From contig JAUNIH010000001.1 of the NCBI GenBank assembly GCA_030523555.1, positions 1-64,000 on the forward strand: a stretch of DNA of 64,000 nucleotides, given 5' to 3'. The position numbers and the translations under genes are program-made. The notes under the pieces are model-generated. The model had not been told where the DNA came from and did not search any database. It worked only from the letters and a program-made list of their open reading frames with translations. Position 1 is the first letter of the stretch. Every line of letters begins with the position of its first letter. Positions 39,902 to 49,239 of this stretch are shown here, piece by piece. The stretch is from Erysipelotrichaceae bacterium (GTDB lineage Bacteria > Bacillota_I > Bacilli_A > Erysipelotrichales > Erysipelotrichaceae).

Positions 39902-41581
39902 TTATTTTGTCAGACGTTTATACAATTCTTCAATCGTAATATTTTCAGCTTTTTCATCCTTACGGTGTTTGAATTCTACTTCGCCGTTTGCGGCACCTCT
40001 GCCGACAGTTACGCGGTATGGGATACCGAGCAGTTCAGAGTCATTGAATTTGACACCCGGTCTTTCATTTCGATCATCCAGCATACATTCAACACCCATA
40101 GCGTTTAATTCATCATAGATTTTATTGGCTACTTCGCACTGGGTTTCATCTTTGGTAGACATGATCAGAATGATAACTTTATATGGTGCGATATTTTCTG
40201 GCCAGATAATACCTTTATCATCATGATTCTGTTCAACGATAGCGGCCATGGTTCTTCCTATACCGATACCATAAGATCCCATCCAGACATCCTGAAGCTG
40301 ATTGTTTTCATCAGCGTACTGCAGATTCATGGCTTTGGAATACTTGGTACCAAGTTTAAACGTATTACCTACTTCTATACCTTTGGTAAACTTAAGCGAT
40401 TTGCCGCACTTTGGACAAAGGTCACCATCCATAACGTTAACGATATCACCAACGACATCATATCTGATATCTGAAGGATTTACATTGATATAATGATATC
40501 CTTCCTTGTTTGCGCCACAGCAGAAGTTACTCATTTCAAGAACTTCTGAATCGATAACAACCTTGCAGTTTAGATCGATTGGGCCACAGTATCCAGGAAC
40601 CGCATTAGATGATGCGATAAGTTCATCATCCGCAAAATTGATTTCCTGAGCTTTTAATAACTTTAATACTTTTGTTTCATTCAGAGTTCTTAAACCGTTC
40701 ACAAAGAATATTACCAGTTCTCCATCAACATTCATAATGAGAGCCTTAACAGTCTTTTCAAGTGGAATGTTGAGATATTTGGCAACATCTTCAATTGTTT
40801 TCTGATGAGGAGTTTCAACAAGTTCCTTGACTCTTAATTCAAGAGTCTGAGGTTTAGCTGCTCTTACGACTTCTGATACTTCAAGGTTTGAAGAATAATC
40901 ACAGTCATCGCAGTATACAACAACATCTTCGCCGGTTGGGGCAATAGCCTGGAATTCTTCGGATAAAAGACCACCCATAATACCGGTATCAGCCTTAACG
41001 ATACGATAATCTATACCCATTTCATCAAATGATTTCTTGTACGCATCAAACATCTTCTGATATGAAACATCAAGACCTTTTTCATCTGCATCAAATGAGT
41101 AGGCATCTTTCATGACAAATTCCTTAACTCTTATAAGACCGAATCTGGCACGAGGTTCATCTCTGAATTTGGTCTGGAACTGATAGAGATTGAAAGGCAT
41201 ATCCTTATATGATTTGATCATGGATTTAGCGGCGTACGCAAAGAGTTCCTCATGTGTAGGACCTAAAACCATATCCTTATTGGTTCTATCCTTGAGTTTG
41301 AATATTGAAGGACCAAAACCTTTCATTCTTCCAGAATCTTCATAGTATTCTGCCGCAATAAGGGAAGGCATCTTTACTTCAAGAGCTCCAGATTCATTCA
41401 TATTCTTACGGATGATCTCTTCAACCTTGTTCTGGACTCTTAATCCCAGCGGCAGCATCATATATACGCCAGCTGAAGTCTTTTTGATATATCCGGCTTT
41501 TACCAGAAGATTTCCGGAAGCTGAATCTTCATCTCTTACGTCTTCTCGTAAAGTGAAGAAATACTGGTTTTTAAGTTTCAT
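39902..41581 (-). CDS. proS: prolyl-tRNA synthetase
   Basis: Class II synthetase for tRNA-Pro, 559 residues, bacterial type with an editing (INS) insertion. Seen: motif 1 region KKTSAGVYMMLPLGLRVQNKVE near residue 33 (in parts), motif 2 FRDEPRARFGLIRVKEF near 138, the INS domain (EDVAKYLNIPLEKTVKALI near 255) and motif 3 GIGIGRTMAAIVEQ near 445. AAGGAGAT precedes the ATG. It lies 15 nt downstream of rnhC on the same strand and has no T-box, unlike valS, thrS and alaS in this window. Confidence 0.96.
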   Translation of the reverse strand: MKLKNQYFFTLREDVRDEDSASGNLLVKAGYIKKTSAGVYMMLPLGLRVQNKVEEIIRKNMNESGALEVKMPSLIAAEYYEDSGRMKGFGPSIFKLKDRTNKDMVLGPTHEELFAYAAKSMIKSYKDMPFNLYQFQTKFRDEPRARFGLIRVKEFVMKDAYSFDADEKGLDVSYQKMFDAYKKSFDEMGIDYRIVKADTGIMGGLLSEEFQAIAPTGEDVVVYCDDCDYSSNLEVSEVVRAAKPQTLELRVKELVETPHQKTIEDVAKYLNIPLEKTVKALIMNVDGELVIFFVNGLRTLNETKVLKLLKAQEINFADDELIASSNAVPGYCGPIDLNCKVVIDSEVLEMSNFCCGANKEGYHYINVNPSDIRYDVVGDIVNVMDGDLCPKCGKSLKFTKGIEVGNTFKLGTKYSKAMNLQYADENNQLQDVWMGSYGIGIGRTMAAIVEQNHDDKGIIWPENIAPYKVIILIMSTKDETQCEVANKIYDELNAMGVECMLDDRNERPGVKFNDSELLGIPYRVTVGRGAANGEVEFKHRKDEKAENITIEELYKRLTK

Positions 41582-41596
41582 ATTTATTTAATCTCC

Positions 41597-42451
41597 TTAT
41601 CTTTTTAAGTATTTGTTAAAATTCGCAAAGTGGAGTTTTCCGACTTTATTCAGATTATCTATGCCATACTTCTGAATATATTCATTTATGGCCTTATCGA
41701 TATTTTCGGTATCTGAAGAACCTTTAGGAAATTTCATCTTATAGAGTTCTTCAAGTTTATCCATACAGTTTAAAAACGCGAAGCGTGAAATAATTGATCC
41801 TACGGCTACTGCCGGGTATTTTGATTCAGCCTTGGTTTCAAAGAGAAGATTGTGATAGACGTTCTTTTCGTTTATCAGATACTTATAGTAAAGATCTTCT
41901 TCACAGAACTGATCAATATAGGAAACTCTGGGCATATCATAACCCTTGTTTATAAGGTTGATATAGGCCTGATTATGCATCTTGGCTTTAATCGCGTTGA
42001 GGTTGTTTGATTCATGGACTCTGTTGTATTTCTCATTATCAAGAATGAGCAGGGAATGTTTGAATCTTTCAATCAGCTGAGGTCCGATTTTTCTTATATA
42101 ATCATCAGTCAGTTTCTTGGAATCAGTGATATTCATTTCTTCAATGAAAGGGTAGTCATCTTCTTCCACAATAGTGGCACACACTACTACCGGCCCAAAG
42201 ACATCTCCTGTACCTACTTCATCTGATCCACCATGTCTGTTTCTTTTTGTCTCAATATATGATGAGGCATAAAAGAAGGCATCATTTCCCTGAAAGACAA
42301 CCTTATCCGATTTATATATCGTTATTGTCAGATCATCTTTCTGAATAAAGGTATCAACATATTCATTGGCATTGGGCTTTATGAATTCTTTAAATGTCGA
42401 TTTGATTTTATTTATGTTTTCTTTACTCAGTTTAAAAGAGAAATTACCCAT
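41597..42451 (-). CDS. rnhC: ribonuclease HIII
   Basis: Endonuclease that removes RNA from RNA-DNA hybrids. Seen: N-terminal TBP-like domain (FSFKLSKENINKIKSTFKE) and the RNase H fold with the GSDEVGTGDVFGPVVV motif near residue 78 holding the first catalytic acids, ITDSKKLTD near 108 and SYIDQFCE near 184. About 284 residues, usual length. The ATG at 42451 is chosen over 42457 because the promoter -10 box is 7 nt before 42451 and only 1 nt before 42457. Likely leaderless; proS follows in the same transcript. Confidence 0.93.
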   Translation of the reverse strand: MGNFSFKLSKENINKIKSTFKEFIKPNANEYVDTFIQKDDLTITIYKSDKVVFQGNDAFFYASSYIETKRNRHGGSDEVGTGDVFGPVVVCATIVEEDDYPFIEEMNITDSKKLTDDYIRKIGPQLIERFKHSLLILDNEKYNRVHESNNLNAIKAKMHNQAYINLINKGYDMPRVSYIDQFCEEDLYYKYLINEKNVYHNLLFETKAESKYPAVAVGSIISRFAFLNCMDKLEELYKMKFPKGSSDTENIDKAINEYIQKYGIDNLNKVGKLHFANFNKYLKR

Positions 42452-42458
42452 ATCCATA

Positions 42459-42467
42459 ATTATAACA
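42459..42467 (-). promoter_or_regulatory. extended -10 promoter abutting rnhC
   Basis: On the minus strand TGT precedes a perfect TATAAT; 7 nt separate it from ATG at 42451. No Shine-Dalgarno is present. Confidence 0.65.
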
Positions 42468-42472
42468 AACCT

Positions 42473-42500
42473 TTTACTATCGGTTTATATATATTAAAAT
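42473..42500 (+). promoter_or_regulatory. promoter abutting cvpA
   Basis: TTTACT (42473-42478), 16-nt spacer, TAAAAT (42495-42500); ATG at 42507 follows after 6 nt with no Shine-Dalgarno. It diverges from the rnhC promoter a few bases away. Confidence 0.45.
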
Positions 42501-42506
42501 ATATGT

Positions 42507-43139
42507 ATGATTATTCCTGAAAACACTGTTATATTTATTAATATCTTTGTAGTTCTCTTTTATATCATTATGATTTATCTCGGTTATAAAAGGGGACTTG
42601 TCTATGGACTTATATCGTTGCTGTATAATCTTGCGGCTATAGTTTTGTCTTGGCTTGTATCGCCGGTACTGGCTGTTGAATTTCCGATAGTAAATTTAAG
42701 CAATACCACAGATCCTTTAAGTCCGTTATATACCCTGGTGAATGTTGATCCGTTTATCAATACGGTTATCTACTTCATCATTATTTTTGTCCTGTCCCAG
42801 GTACTGTTTACCTTTGTAATGCTCTTAAGCAAAGGAGTCAATAAAATTCCTGTACTTGGATCATTCAATCGGGTATTAGGTCTGTTAATGGGATTTATAA
42901 ACTCTACACTTATTCTTATTCTTTTATCATTACTGTTTGTATTGCCTGTATTTTCTAACGGTAATGAAATCAAGGATAAGACTTTATTTAAATATATCGA
43001 AAGCGGAACGACAGCTGTGCTTAATTACGGTGCTGATCATCTTGATCCGAATATGTTTGCGGACAGTACCGGATTTGACGCTGAAGCTGTCCGTAATGAA
43101 CTGAAACTCTGGATTGAATCACAGAAAAATGGACAATAA
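42507..43139 (+). CDS. CvpA family membrane protein
   Basis: A 210-residue integral membrane protein of the CvpA family with four predicted membrane segments (residues 8-27, 30-50, 88-107, 122-145) and an extracytoplasmic or cytoplasmic C-terminal tail. The family pattern YLGYKRGLVYGLISLL near 21 and the KIPVLGSFNRVLGLLMGF loop near 113 are visible. Its molecular role is unclear; it is often found upstream of mutS2 in Firmicutes, as here, and the two reading frames overlap by 11 nt. Confidence 0.82.
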   Translation: MIIPENTVIFINIFVVLFYIIMIYLGYKRGLVYGLISLLYNLAAIVLSWLVSPVLAVEFPIVNLSNTTDPLSPLYTLVNVDPFINTVIYFIIIFVLSQVLFTFVMLLSKGVNKIPVLGSFNRVLGLLMGFINSTLILILLSLLFVLPVFSNGNEIKDKTLFKYIESGTTAVLNYGADHLDPNMFADSTGFDAEAVRNELKLWIESQKNGQ

Positions 43140-45405
43140 CTACAGGTGTCTTGATCTTCATACTGTTTTAAAAAAGATATCTTCTTTAGCTTCAATAGAA
43201 GAGGGGAAACAGTATATTGAAAACGAAGAGATTGATTATAATCCCTTACTTATAAAGAAAAAGAATAATGAAGTCAAAGAAGCTCTTAAATTATTAAGAG
43301 AAGGTTTTATTGTTCATTTTGACGGTATTTATAATGTCAGCGACTTATTTATCAAGGCTGATAAGAATATCTGTCTGAGTGGTCTTGAATTAAAGAAAAC
43401 AGAAGTATTTCATAATCACTGTACAAGAATTAAGGCTCAGTTTAATAAAATGAACAGTGATTCATTATTGAGAAACTATTCAGATTCCATAAATATTTCC
43501 GAGAGTATCTTTGAAAATGTCGAAAGATGTATCGATAATTCCGGTGAAGTAAAGGAAGATGCCAGTGATAAACTGAAACTCCTGTATCAGCAGCTTTCCG
43601 ACTGTGAAAGAGATCTCTACAACAGGGCCCATGTCTTTATGGACAGACATTCGGCATCTTTACAGGAACCATCTATTTTCACCAGAAATGACAGAATCTG
43701 TTTTCTTATCAAAAACTCCGATAAGAATAAATATAACGGCTATACCTATGGTACAAGTGCCAGCGGTCTGGCATCATATGTTGAACCTTCATCATTAATA
43801 GAAGCCAATAACCGTAAACTTTCTTTATTAGGTGATATCTCAGATGAGATAGAAAGAATCCTTCATCAGCTGAGTTATATGGTAGCTTCGGTTAAAGAAG
43901 ACTATGAACGGAACTTTGAATCTCTGGTATGTCTTAACGTCATATTTGCCAAGGCATCCTATGGTTATTTAAACAGCGGTACTATCGCGCAGTTTGTCGA
44001 AGGATGTAACTTTGATTTTACTGATCTCTGCCATCCGCTTATTGATCCAAACACGGTTGTTTCAAATAACTATCGTCTTATTGAACCGTATAAAGGTATC
44101 GTTATCTCCGGTTCCAATACCGGTGGTAAGACCGTATCCTTAAAGGCTATTGGTCTATCAGTACTTATGTCTTATCTTGGCATACCGGTAATTTGCTCAG
44201 AGGCGAAAATACCTTTCTATTCTCATATATACGTGGATATGGATGACAATCAGAGTATTGCCGATTCTTTATCTACTTTCTCTGCCCATATCTCCAATAT
44301 CGATTGTATCCTGCAGCAGGCTGATAAAAGATCAATGATACTTATCGATGAGCTTATAAGCGGAACTGATCCTAAGGAAGCTCAGGCTATATCATTGGCG
44401 ATATTAGAGAAGATTAAAGAGATTGGCAGTACCTTTATCATTACCACTCATTTTGATGACATCAAGAAGTATGCGTATGAAGATGAAGAGATAATGCTGT
44501 CGAGTGTCGGTTTTGATATGGAAAGCCTTAAACCTACCTATAAATATCATGAAGATTCAGTAGGCGCATCCAACGCAATAGAAATAGCTTCCCGTTATTT
44601 CTCTGATCAGAATATCATCGATAATGCCAGAAAATATCTGAGTATCAATCAGTCAAAACAGGACGAAATGATTGAAAGACTGGCCAAAGAGATAGAAGAA
44701 ACAGAAGCTCAGAAGAAGAAAGCTCAGGATATTGAAGATGAGTTCAATAAGCTTAGGAATGAATATGATGCAAAGATAATATCATTTGAAAAAGAGAAAC
44801 AGAGTCTTAAGGATAAGTATGAAAAAGAGCTTGTCGAATATATTGAGGATATAGAGGCTAAGGCTTTAGAAAAACTTGAAAGTATAAATGAATCTTCAAA
44901 AAAGGAAGTAATTGAAGAGATCAATAATCTTGCGGATATACCGGTTAAAGAAGAACCGGTTAAGGAACACGTCTTTACTGTTGGTGACAACGTAAGAATC
45001 AAAGACAATGAAAGAGTAGGGGTTATCAATGCGATAAGCAAGGATGTCGCTACCATATCTATTAATGGTTTAACAATTAAGGCAAAAATAAAAGATCTCT
45101 CATTAATGCCTAAAACCGAAAAGAAGAAGGCTAAAGTTACAGCTCAGAAATATCAGAGGGTATCTTCGGAGCTAAATCTTGTAGGTGAAAGAGTAGAAGA
45201 TGGTGTAGTGCTTGCGGAAGAATACCTTGATAAGGCAAATGCGGCGCATATGAAGAGCGTCAAGATAATTCATGGAATAGGAACAGGTGCCTTAAGAAGT
45301 GCCATCAGATCAAGGTTAAAACACCTCTCATACGTCAAATCATTTAAAGATGGTGATTATTATGATGGCGGCAGTGCGGTAACGATTGTCGAGTTTAAAG
45401 TATGA
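43129..45405 (+). CDS. mutS2: MutS2 ribosome-rescue/anti-recombination ATPase
   Basis: A 758-residue MutS2 with ABC-type ATPase and C-terminal Smr domain; MutS2 acts on stalled, collided ribosomes and in recombination control. Seen: Walker A ISGSNTGGKTVSLK near residue 328, Walker B MILIDELISGTDPKEAQA near 404, a long coiled coil (about 510-600) and the Smr domain at the end. The Smr motif usually LDLRG reads LNLVG here, replacing the acidic residue, while HGIGTGALR is intact. The ATG at 43129 is preferred to an in-frame TTG at 43114. Its stop overlaps uvrC. Confidence 0.92.
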   Translation: MDNNYRCLDLHTVLKKISSLASIEEGKQYIENEEIDYNPLLIKKKNNEVKEALKLLREGFIVHFDGIYNVSDLFIKADKNICLSGLELKKTEVFHNHCTRIKAQFNKMNSDSLLRNYSDSINISESIFENVERCIDNSGEVKEDASDKLKLLYQQLSDCERDLYNRAHVFMDRHSASLQEPSIFTRNDRICFLIKNSDKNKYNGYTYGTSASGLASYVEPSSLIEANNRKLSLLGDISDEIERILHQLSYMVASVKEDYERNFESLVCLNVIFAKASYGYLNSGTIAQFVEGCNFDFTDLCHPLIDPNTVVSNNYRLIEPYKGIVISGSNTGGKTVSLKAIGLSVLMSYLGIPVICSEAKIPFYSHIYVDMDDNQSIADSLSTFSAHISNIDCILQQADKRSMILIDELISGTDPKEAQAISLAILEKIKEIGSTFIITTHFDDIKKYAYEDEEIMLSSVGFDMESLKPTYKYHEDSVGASNAIEIASRYFSDQNIIDNARKYLSINQSKQDEMIERLAKEIEETEAQKKKAQDIEDEFNKLRNEYDAKIISFEKEKQSLKDKYEKELVEYIEDIEAKALEKLESINESSKKEVIEEINNLADIPVKEEPVKEHVFTVGDNVRIKDNERVGVINAISKDVATISINGLTIKAKIKDLSLMPKTEKKKAKVTAQKYQRVSSELNLVGERVEDGVVLAEEYLDKANAAHMKSVKIIHGIGTGALRSAIRSRLKHLSYVKSFKDGDYYDGGSAVTIVEFKV

Positions 45406-47153
45406 GTCTTAGTGAAAAGTTATCGACACTTCCCAAGAAACCGGGAGTGTATCTGCATAAGGATAAAGACGGTAATGTCATATATGTTGGTAAAGCTATC
45501 AACCTTTTTAATCGTGTCAATTCCTATTTCAGAGGAGCACATGACTATAAGACAACCAAACTGGTTTCCAATATAAGAGATTTTGACTATATCGTCACCA
45601 AATCCGAAAAAGAAGCCCTTATTCTTGAATACAATCTCATTAAACAGTATGATCCCAAGTTCAATATTGTCTTCAAGGATGATAAATCATATCCCTATAT
45701 TCTGATACATGAATCTGATGAACCTTATGTATCAGTGGTTAGAAAGAACAAGAAATCAAAGTTCAAAGGAAAACTCTTCGGACCTTTTCCTGATGTTGGG
45801 GCAGCCAGAAACATGGTAGAACTTATAAACAAGATCTATCCTACCCGTAAATGTAAGAACCTTCAGAAAGAACTGTGCCTCTATTTCCATCTTAAACAGT
45901 GCCCAGGATATTGTGTATATCCATCTGACAGCGAAGAGAATAAGAGAATAAAAGAGAATATCTTTGATTTTCTTAATGGTGAATGTAAGGAAGTTATTAA
46001 AGACCTTAGGACAAAGATGAATGAATGCGTTGAAAGTCTGAATTATGAAAAAGCTGCTGAATACAGAGACTTAATAAATGATATTGAAACCAGTACCCTT
46101 AAACAGGATGTACAGAAAAACAGCGGAGAAACCTTTGATGTCTTCAACTATTATGTGGAAGACGGATATATTTCGATTACCGGTTTGTTTGTGAAGAAAG
46201 GCATTCTTTTATCATCGGATAAATATACGGATTATCTTGTAGGGGATGCGGAAAACTTTGTGTCTTCATATATCTATCAGTTCTATGAGATCAATGAAAA
46301 ACCCAAGACCTTATATCTTCCTGATGAACTTCTTCCTTATTTTGGTGATGCCTTAAACTGTACATGTGTTACAAGAGGCTATAAATATCAGCTTTTAAAA
46401 CAGGCTCAAAACAACTCCATTGAAAGTCTAAAACAGAACAAGAAAATCATTACCAGAAAAAATACCTATTATGAAGATCTTGATGAAGAGTTTATGCGTT
46501 TATTCAATAAACATATAAACCGCATTGAGCTCTTTGATAACTCCCATACCGGAGGTACAAATACGGTAGGTGGAATGGTTGTCTATAAGGATTTTAAACC
46601 ATCCAAGAAGGATTATCGCATGTATAAGCTTGAAGAAGGGGCTGATGATCTTTCAAGTATGAGAGAAATGCTGTACAGAAGATATTTCAGAGTTTTAAAG
46701 GATAATCTTGAAAGACCTGATTTACTGATTGTGGATGGTGGTAAGCTGCAGATAGATATTGCCAAAGAGATTCTGGAATCTTTAGCTATGGATATAACAA
46801 TTGTCGGTTTAGGCAAGGATGATCATCATAACACCTCCTATATCATGAATACGGATTATGAAATAATCGATATCCGTAAAGACAGCAATCTCTTCTTTTT
46901 CCTGGCCAATATGCAGGATGAAGTACACCGCTTTGCGATTACCTATCATAAGAAACTGAGATCAAAATCAGTATATAAATCCGTACTGGATGATGTTGAA
47001 GGTTTAGGTCCCAAATCAAGGAATAAACTGTTAAAAGAATATAAGAGTATATCAAGAATAAAACAGTGCAGTCTTGAAGAACTTGAGAAGGTCTTAAATA
47101 AGAACACAGCTTTAAAGTTGTATAATAAATTACAGGAAGAAAAAGATGCTTAA
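45402..47153 (+). CDS. uvrC: UvrABC system protein C
   Basis: Excinuclease subunit that makes both incisions in nucleotide excision repair. Seen: GIY-YIG nuclease (PGVYLHKDKDGNVIYVGKA near residue 13), the UVR helix-turn motif (NYEKAAEYRDLIND near 211), the RNase H-like nuclease (IELFDNSHTGGTNTVGGMVV near 375 and DLLIVDGGKLQ near 440) and a terminal helix-hairpin-helix (DVEGLGPKSRNKLLKEY near 529). 583 residues, normal. ATGA overlap with mutS2. Confidence 0.95.
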   Translation: MSLSEKLSTLPKKPGVYLHKDKDGNVIYVGKAINLFNRVNSYFRGAHDYKTTKLVSNIRDFDYIVTKSEKEALILEYNLIKQYDPKFNIVFKDDKSYPYILIHESDEPYVSVVRKNKKSKFKGKLFGPFPDVGAARNMVELINKIYPTRKCKNLQKELCLYFHLKQCPGYCVYPSDSEENKRIKENIFDFLNGECKEVIKDLRTKMNECVESLNYEKAAEYRDLINDIETSTLKQDVQKNSGETFDVFNYYVEDGYISITGLFVKKGILLSSDKYTDYLVGDAENFVSSYIYQFYEINEKPKTLYLPDELLPYFGDALNCTCVTRGYKYQLLKQAQNNSIESLKQNKKIITRKNTYYEDLDEEFMRLFNKHINRIELFDNSHTGGTNTVGGMVVYKDFKPSKKDYRMYKLEEGADDLSSMREMLYRRYFRVLKDNLERPDLLIVDGGKLQIDIAKEILESLAMDITIVGLGKDDHHNTSYIMNTDYEIIDIRKDSNLFFFLANMQDEVHRFAITYHKKLRSKSVYKSVLDDVEGLGPKSRNKLLKEYKSISRIKQCSLEELEKVLNKNTALKLYNKLQEEKDA

Positions 47154-47307
47154 AGGTTTATCGGATTACGCTTCACTTTTTACACTCGTATTTGCGGTAA
47201 TATACGCTTTAAGAATATGCGTATGGGCTTTTGTGAATCCTGAAGTAAGTGAAAAAATATATTTCTTTGAACTTTTCAAAGATTATCTTAATAATGAGGA
47301 TGAATAG
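47146..47307 (+). CDS. 53-residue membrane protein
   Basis: A short reading frame that fills the gap between uvrC and rmuC. It begins MLKGLSDYASLF, has one hydrophobic segment (residues 11-30, ASLFTLVFAVIYALRICVWA) and an acidic tail ending NNEDE. It overlaps uvrC by 8 nt (with AGGAAGAA upstream of its ATG) and its TAG overlaps the GTG of rmuC, so the arrangement looks like coupled genes. I recognise no family. It is supported by spacing and by the absence of any other use of this stretch. Confidence 0.6.
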   Translation: MLKGLSDYASLFTLVFAVIYALRICVWAFVNPEVSEKIYFFELFKDYLNNEDE

Positions 47308-48359
47308 TGTCTACTGAACAGTATCTGCTGATAGTTATTGTCGCCATCCTTTTAACGGCACTAATTCTGACGGTGCTTTTACTGCACAGAAATACGAAGA
47401 ATGCGGAATACAATCTTGAGTTAAGAAATTCTCTGACTCAGGATTTTTTAAGTTTTCAGTCAATGATGATCAAAGAGTTTGATTCATTGAGTGACAGAAC
47501 CCAGGAAAAACTCATGCAGCTTGAAGAAAGGGTATCTTCCAATATCATTCAGTCTCACCGTTCAAATAATGAGGTATTTGAAAATATCCAGGAAAGAATG
47601 ATCAGAATAGATGAAGCCCAGAAAAATCTCAATGAGCTGTCTGCGGATATCGTTTCTCTGCAGAGTATTCTTACAGATAAACGAAGCAGAGGTGTATTTG
47701 GCGAAGTAGAACTCTATACGATTCTTGAATCGGCATACGGAGTAAGCGATGAATTCTATGAGAAACAGTACCACCTTCCTAACGGGACTATCGCTGATGC
47801 GGTTATCAAGGGAAGTGAAAATGCCGGTCTGATATGTATAGATTCCAAGTTTCCGTTGGAAAATTACCGAAGATCTGTTGATACTGATCTGGATTCTACC
47901 GATAGAGCACTTTTTAAGAAAGCTTTCAGAAATGATGTAAAGAAACATATAGATGATATAGCTTCAAAATATATAATTCCTGGAGTAACTGCGGACTGTG
48001 CCTATATGTTTATTCCTGCTGAAGCGATCTACGCCGAAATATATTCTTCATATACCGATCTCAGTGATTATTCATACAGGAAAAAGGTATATATCGTATC
48101 TCCTACAACCTTAATGGCCTATCTTACTGCCATCAAATCCATTTATCTTGGTTTAAAGAAAGATGAAAAAGCCTATGAGATTATGAAGATGCTGTCGGAG
48201 CTTTCTGTTGAGTTTGACCGTTTCAATGAAAGAAATGAAAAACTGTATAAAGACTTCAATACACTGTTAAATGACTATAACAGTGTAAATGTTTCTTCAA
48301 ATAAAATAATCAAAAAATTCAGACGTATTAATTCAGGAGAATTTGATAATGAAAATTGA
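47307..48359 (+). CDS. rmuC: RmuC family DNA recombination protein
   Basis: A 350-residue protein: N-terminal membrane segment (YLLIVIVAILLTALILTVLLL part), coiled coil (about 30-110) and the RmuC nuclease-like domain (RGVFGEVELYTILE near 131, ICIDSKFPLENYRR near 177, GVTADCAYMFIPAEAIYAE near 225). RmuC limits inversions and rearrangements at repeats in E. coli, though its mechanism is uncertain. It starts with GTG, overlapping the preceding stop. Slightly short for the family. Confidence 0.88.
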   Translation: MSTEQYLLIVIVAILLTALILTVLLLHRNTKNAEYNLELRNSLTQDFLSFQSMMIKEFDSLSDRTQEKLMQLEERVSSNIIQSHRSNNEVFENIQERMIRIDEAQKNLNELSADIVSLQSILTDKRSRGVFGEVELYTILESAYGVSDEFYEKQYHLPNGTIADAVIKGSENAGLICIDSKFPLENYRRSVDTDLDSTDRALFKKAFRNDVKKHIDDIASKYIIPGVTADCAYMFIPAEAIYAEIYSSYTDLSDYSYRKKVYIVSPTTLMAYLTAIKSIYLGLKKDEKAYEIMKMLSELSVEFDRFNERNEKLYKDFNTLLNDYNSVNVSSNKIIKKFRRINSGEFDNEN

Positions 48360-49209
48360 TTACCGTAAGGCTTTTATTATGGGTTTCTGGGTAATATTAT
48401 CCGCTTTATTTCAATCCATAGCTTTAGTTAACTTCTCAGTTCCGGGACACCTATATCCGGCAGGAGTTTCCGGTATTTCCAGACTTTTATCAGACCTGAT
48501 GCTGGATTATCTTTCTTTGAATATTCCGTATCAGCTTCTGTATTTTGTCTTTAATGTAATACTGGCACTTATCGTCTATAAATATATCGGTAAATACTTT
48601 ACTGTTTTTTCTGTACTGCAGACTACTCTAGTATCTGTAATATCCGGTATCATGCCGAAAATGATAGTGCTCGATGATATCCTCTTACTGGCGGTATTCG
48701 GTGGCGTTATCAACGGTTTTGGATGCGGACTGGCACTTTCTCATGATGCCTCATCAGGAGGTATGGATTTTGTCTCCATCTATCTTTCCAACAGATACAA
48801 CAGATCCATGTGGAATGTGATCTTTGGTGTCAACTGTATGATTGTTCTTACGGCGGGTCTGGTTTATGGATGGCAGCTGGCGATGTATTCCATGATCTTC
48901 CAGTTCTGCAATACTCAGATAATAAGCCGTATGCATAAACGTTTCACTCATGAAGCGCTTAATATCATCACCAAAAAACCTGATGAAGTAAGTGAAGAAA
49001 TATTCAGGAATACTAGACATGGTATCACTCAGATAAAAGCAGTCGGAGCCTTTAAACATGAAGATGCGACAATGTTATATATGGTGATAAATTCATATCA
49101 GTGTAACGATGTGGTTTCTGCCGCAAAAAAGGCAGATCCAAACGCCTTTATCTGTGTATCAAGTGTCAATGAAGTAATAGGCAATTACTACCAGAAGCCT
49201 TTAGAATAA
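48349..49209 (+). CDS. YitT family membrane protein
   Basis: A 286-residue YitT/DUF161 family protein: five or so membrane segments (residues 6-200) and a C-terminal cytoplasmic DUF2179 domain (ALNIITKKPDEVSEEIF near 204 to VNEVIGNYYQKPLE). Family motif SGGMDFVSIYLSNRYNRSMW near 141. Function is unknown in the family, with a transporter role suspected. The ATG at 48349 follows AGGAGA by 8 nt; an in-frame TTG at 48343 is unlikely. It overlaps rmuC by 11 nt. Confidence 0.85.
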   Translation: MKIDYRKAFIMGFWVILSALFQSIALVNFSVPGHLYPAGVSGISRLLSDLMLDYLSLNIPYQLLYFVFNVILALIVYKYIGKYFTVFSVLQTTLVSVISGIMPKMIVLDDILLLAVFGGVINGFGCGLALSHDASSGGMDFVSIYLSNRYNRSMWNVIFGVNCMIVLTAGLVYGWQLAMYSMIFQFCNTQIISRMHKRFTHEALNIITKKPDEVSEEIFRNTRHGITQIKAVGAFKHEDATMLYMVINSYQCNDVVSAAKKADPNAFICVSSVNEVIGNYYQKPLE

Positions 49210-49227
49210 TATTTATTTTCTCTGTAG

Positions 49228-49233
49228 TATAAT
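49228..49233 (+). promoter_or_regulatory. -10 box abutting the spx-like gene
   Basis: A perfect TATAAT lies exactly 6 nt before ATG at 49240, with no Shine-Dalgarno, so the mRNA is predicted to begin at the start codon. Confidence 0.6.
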
Positions 49234-49239
49234 GTATTC

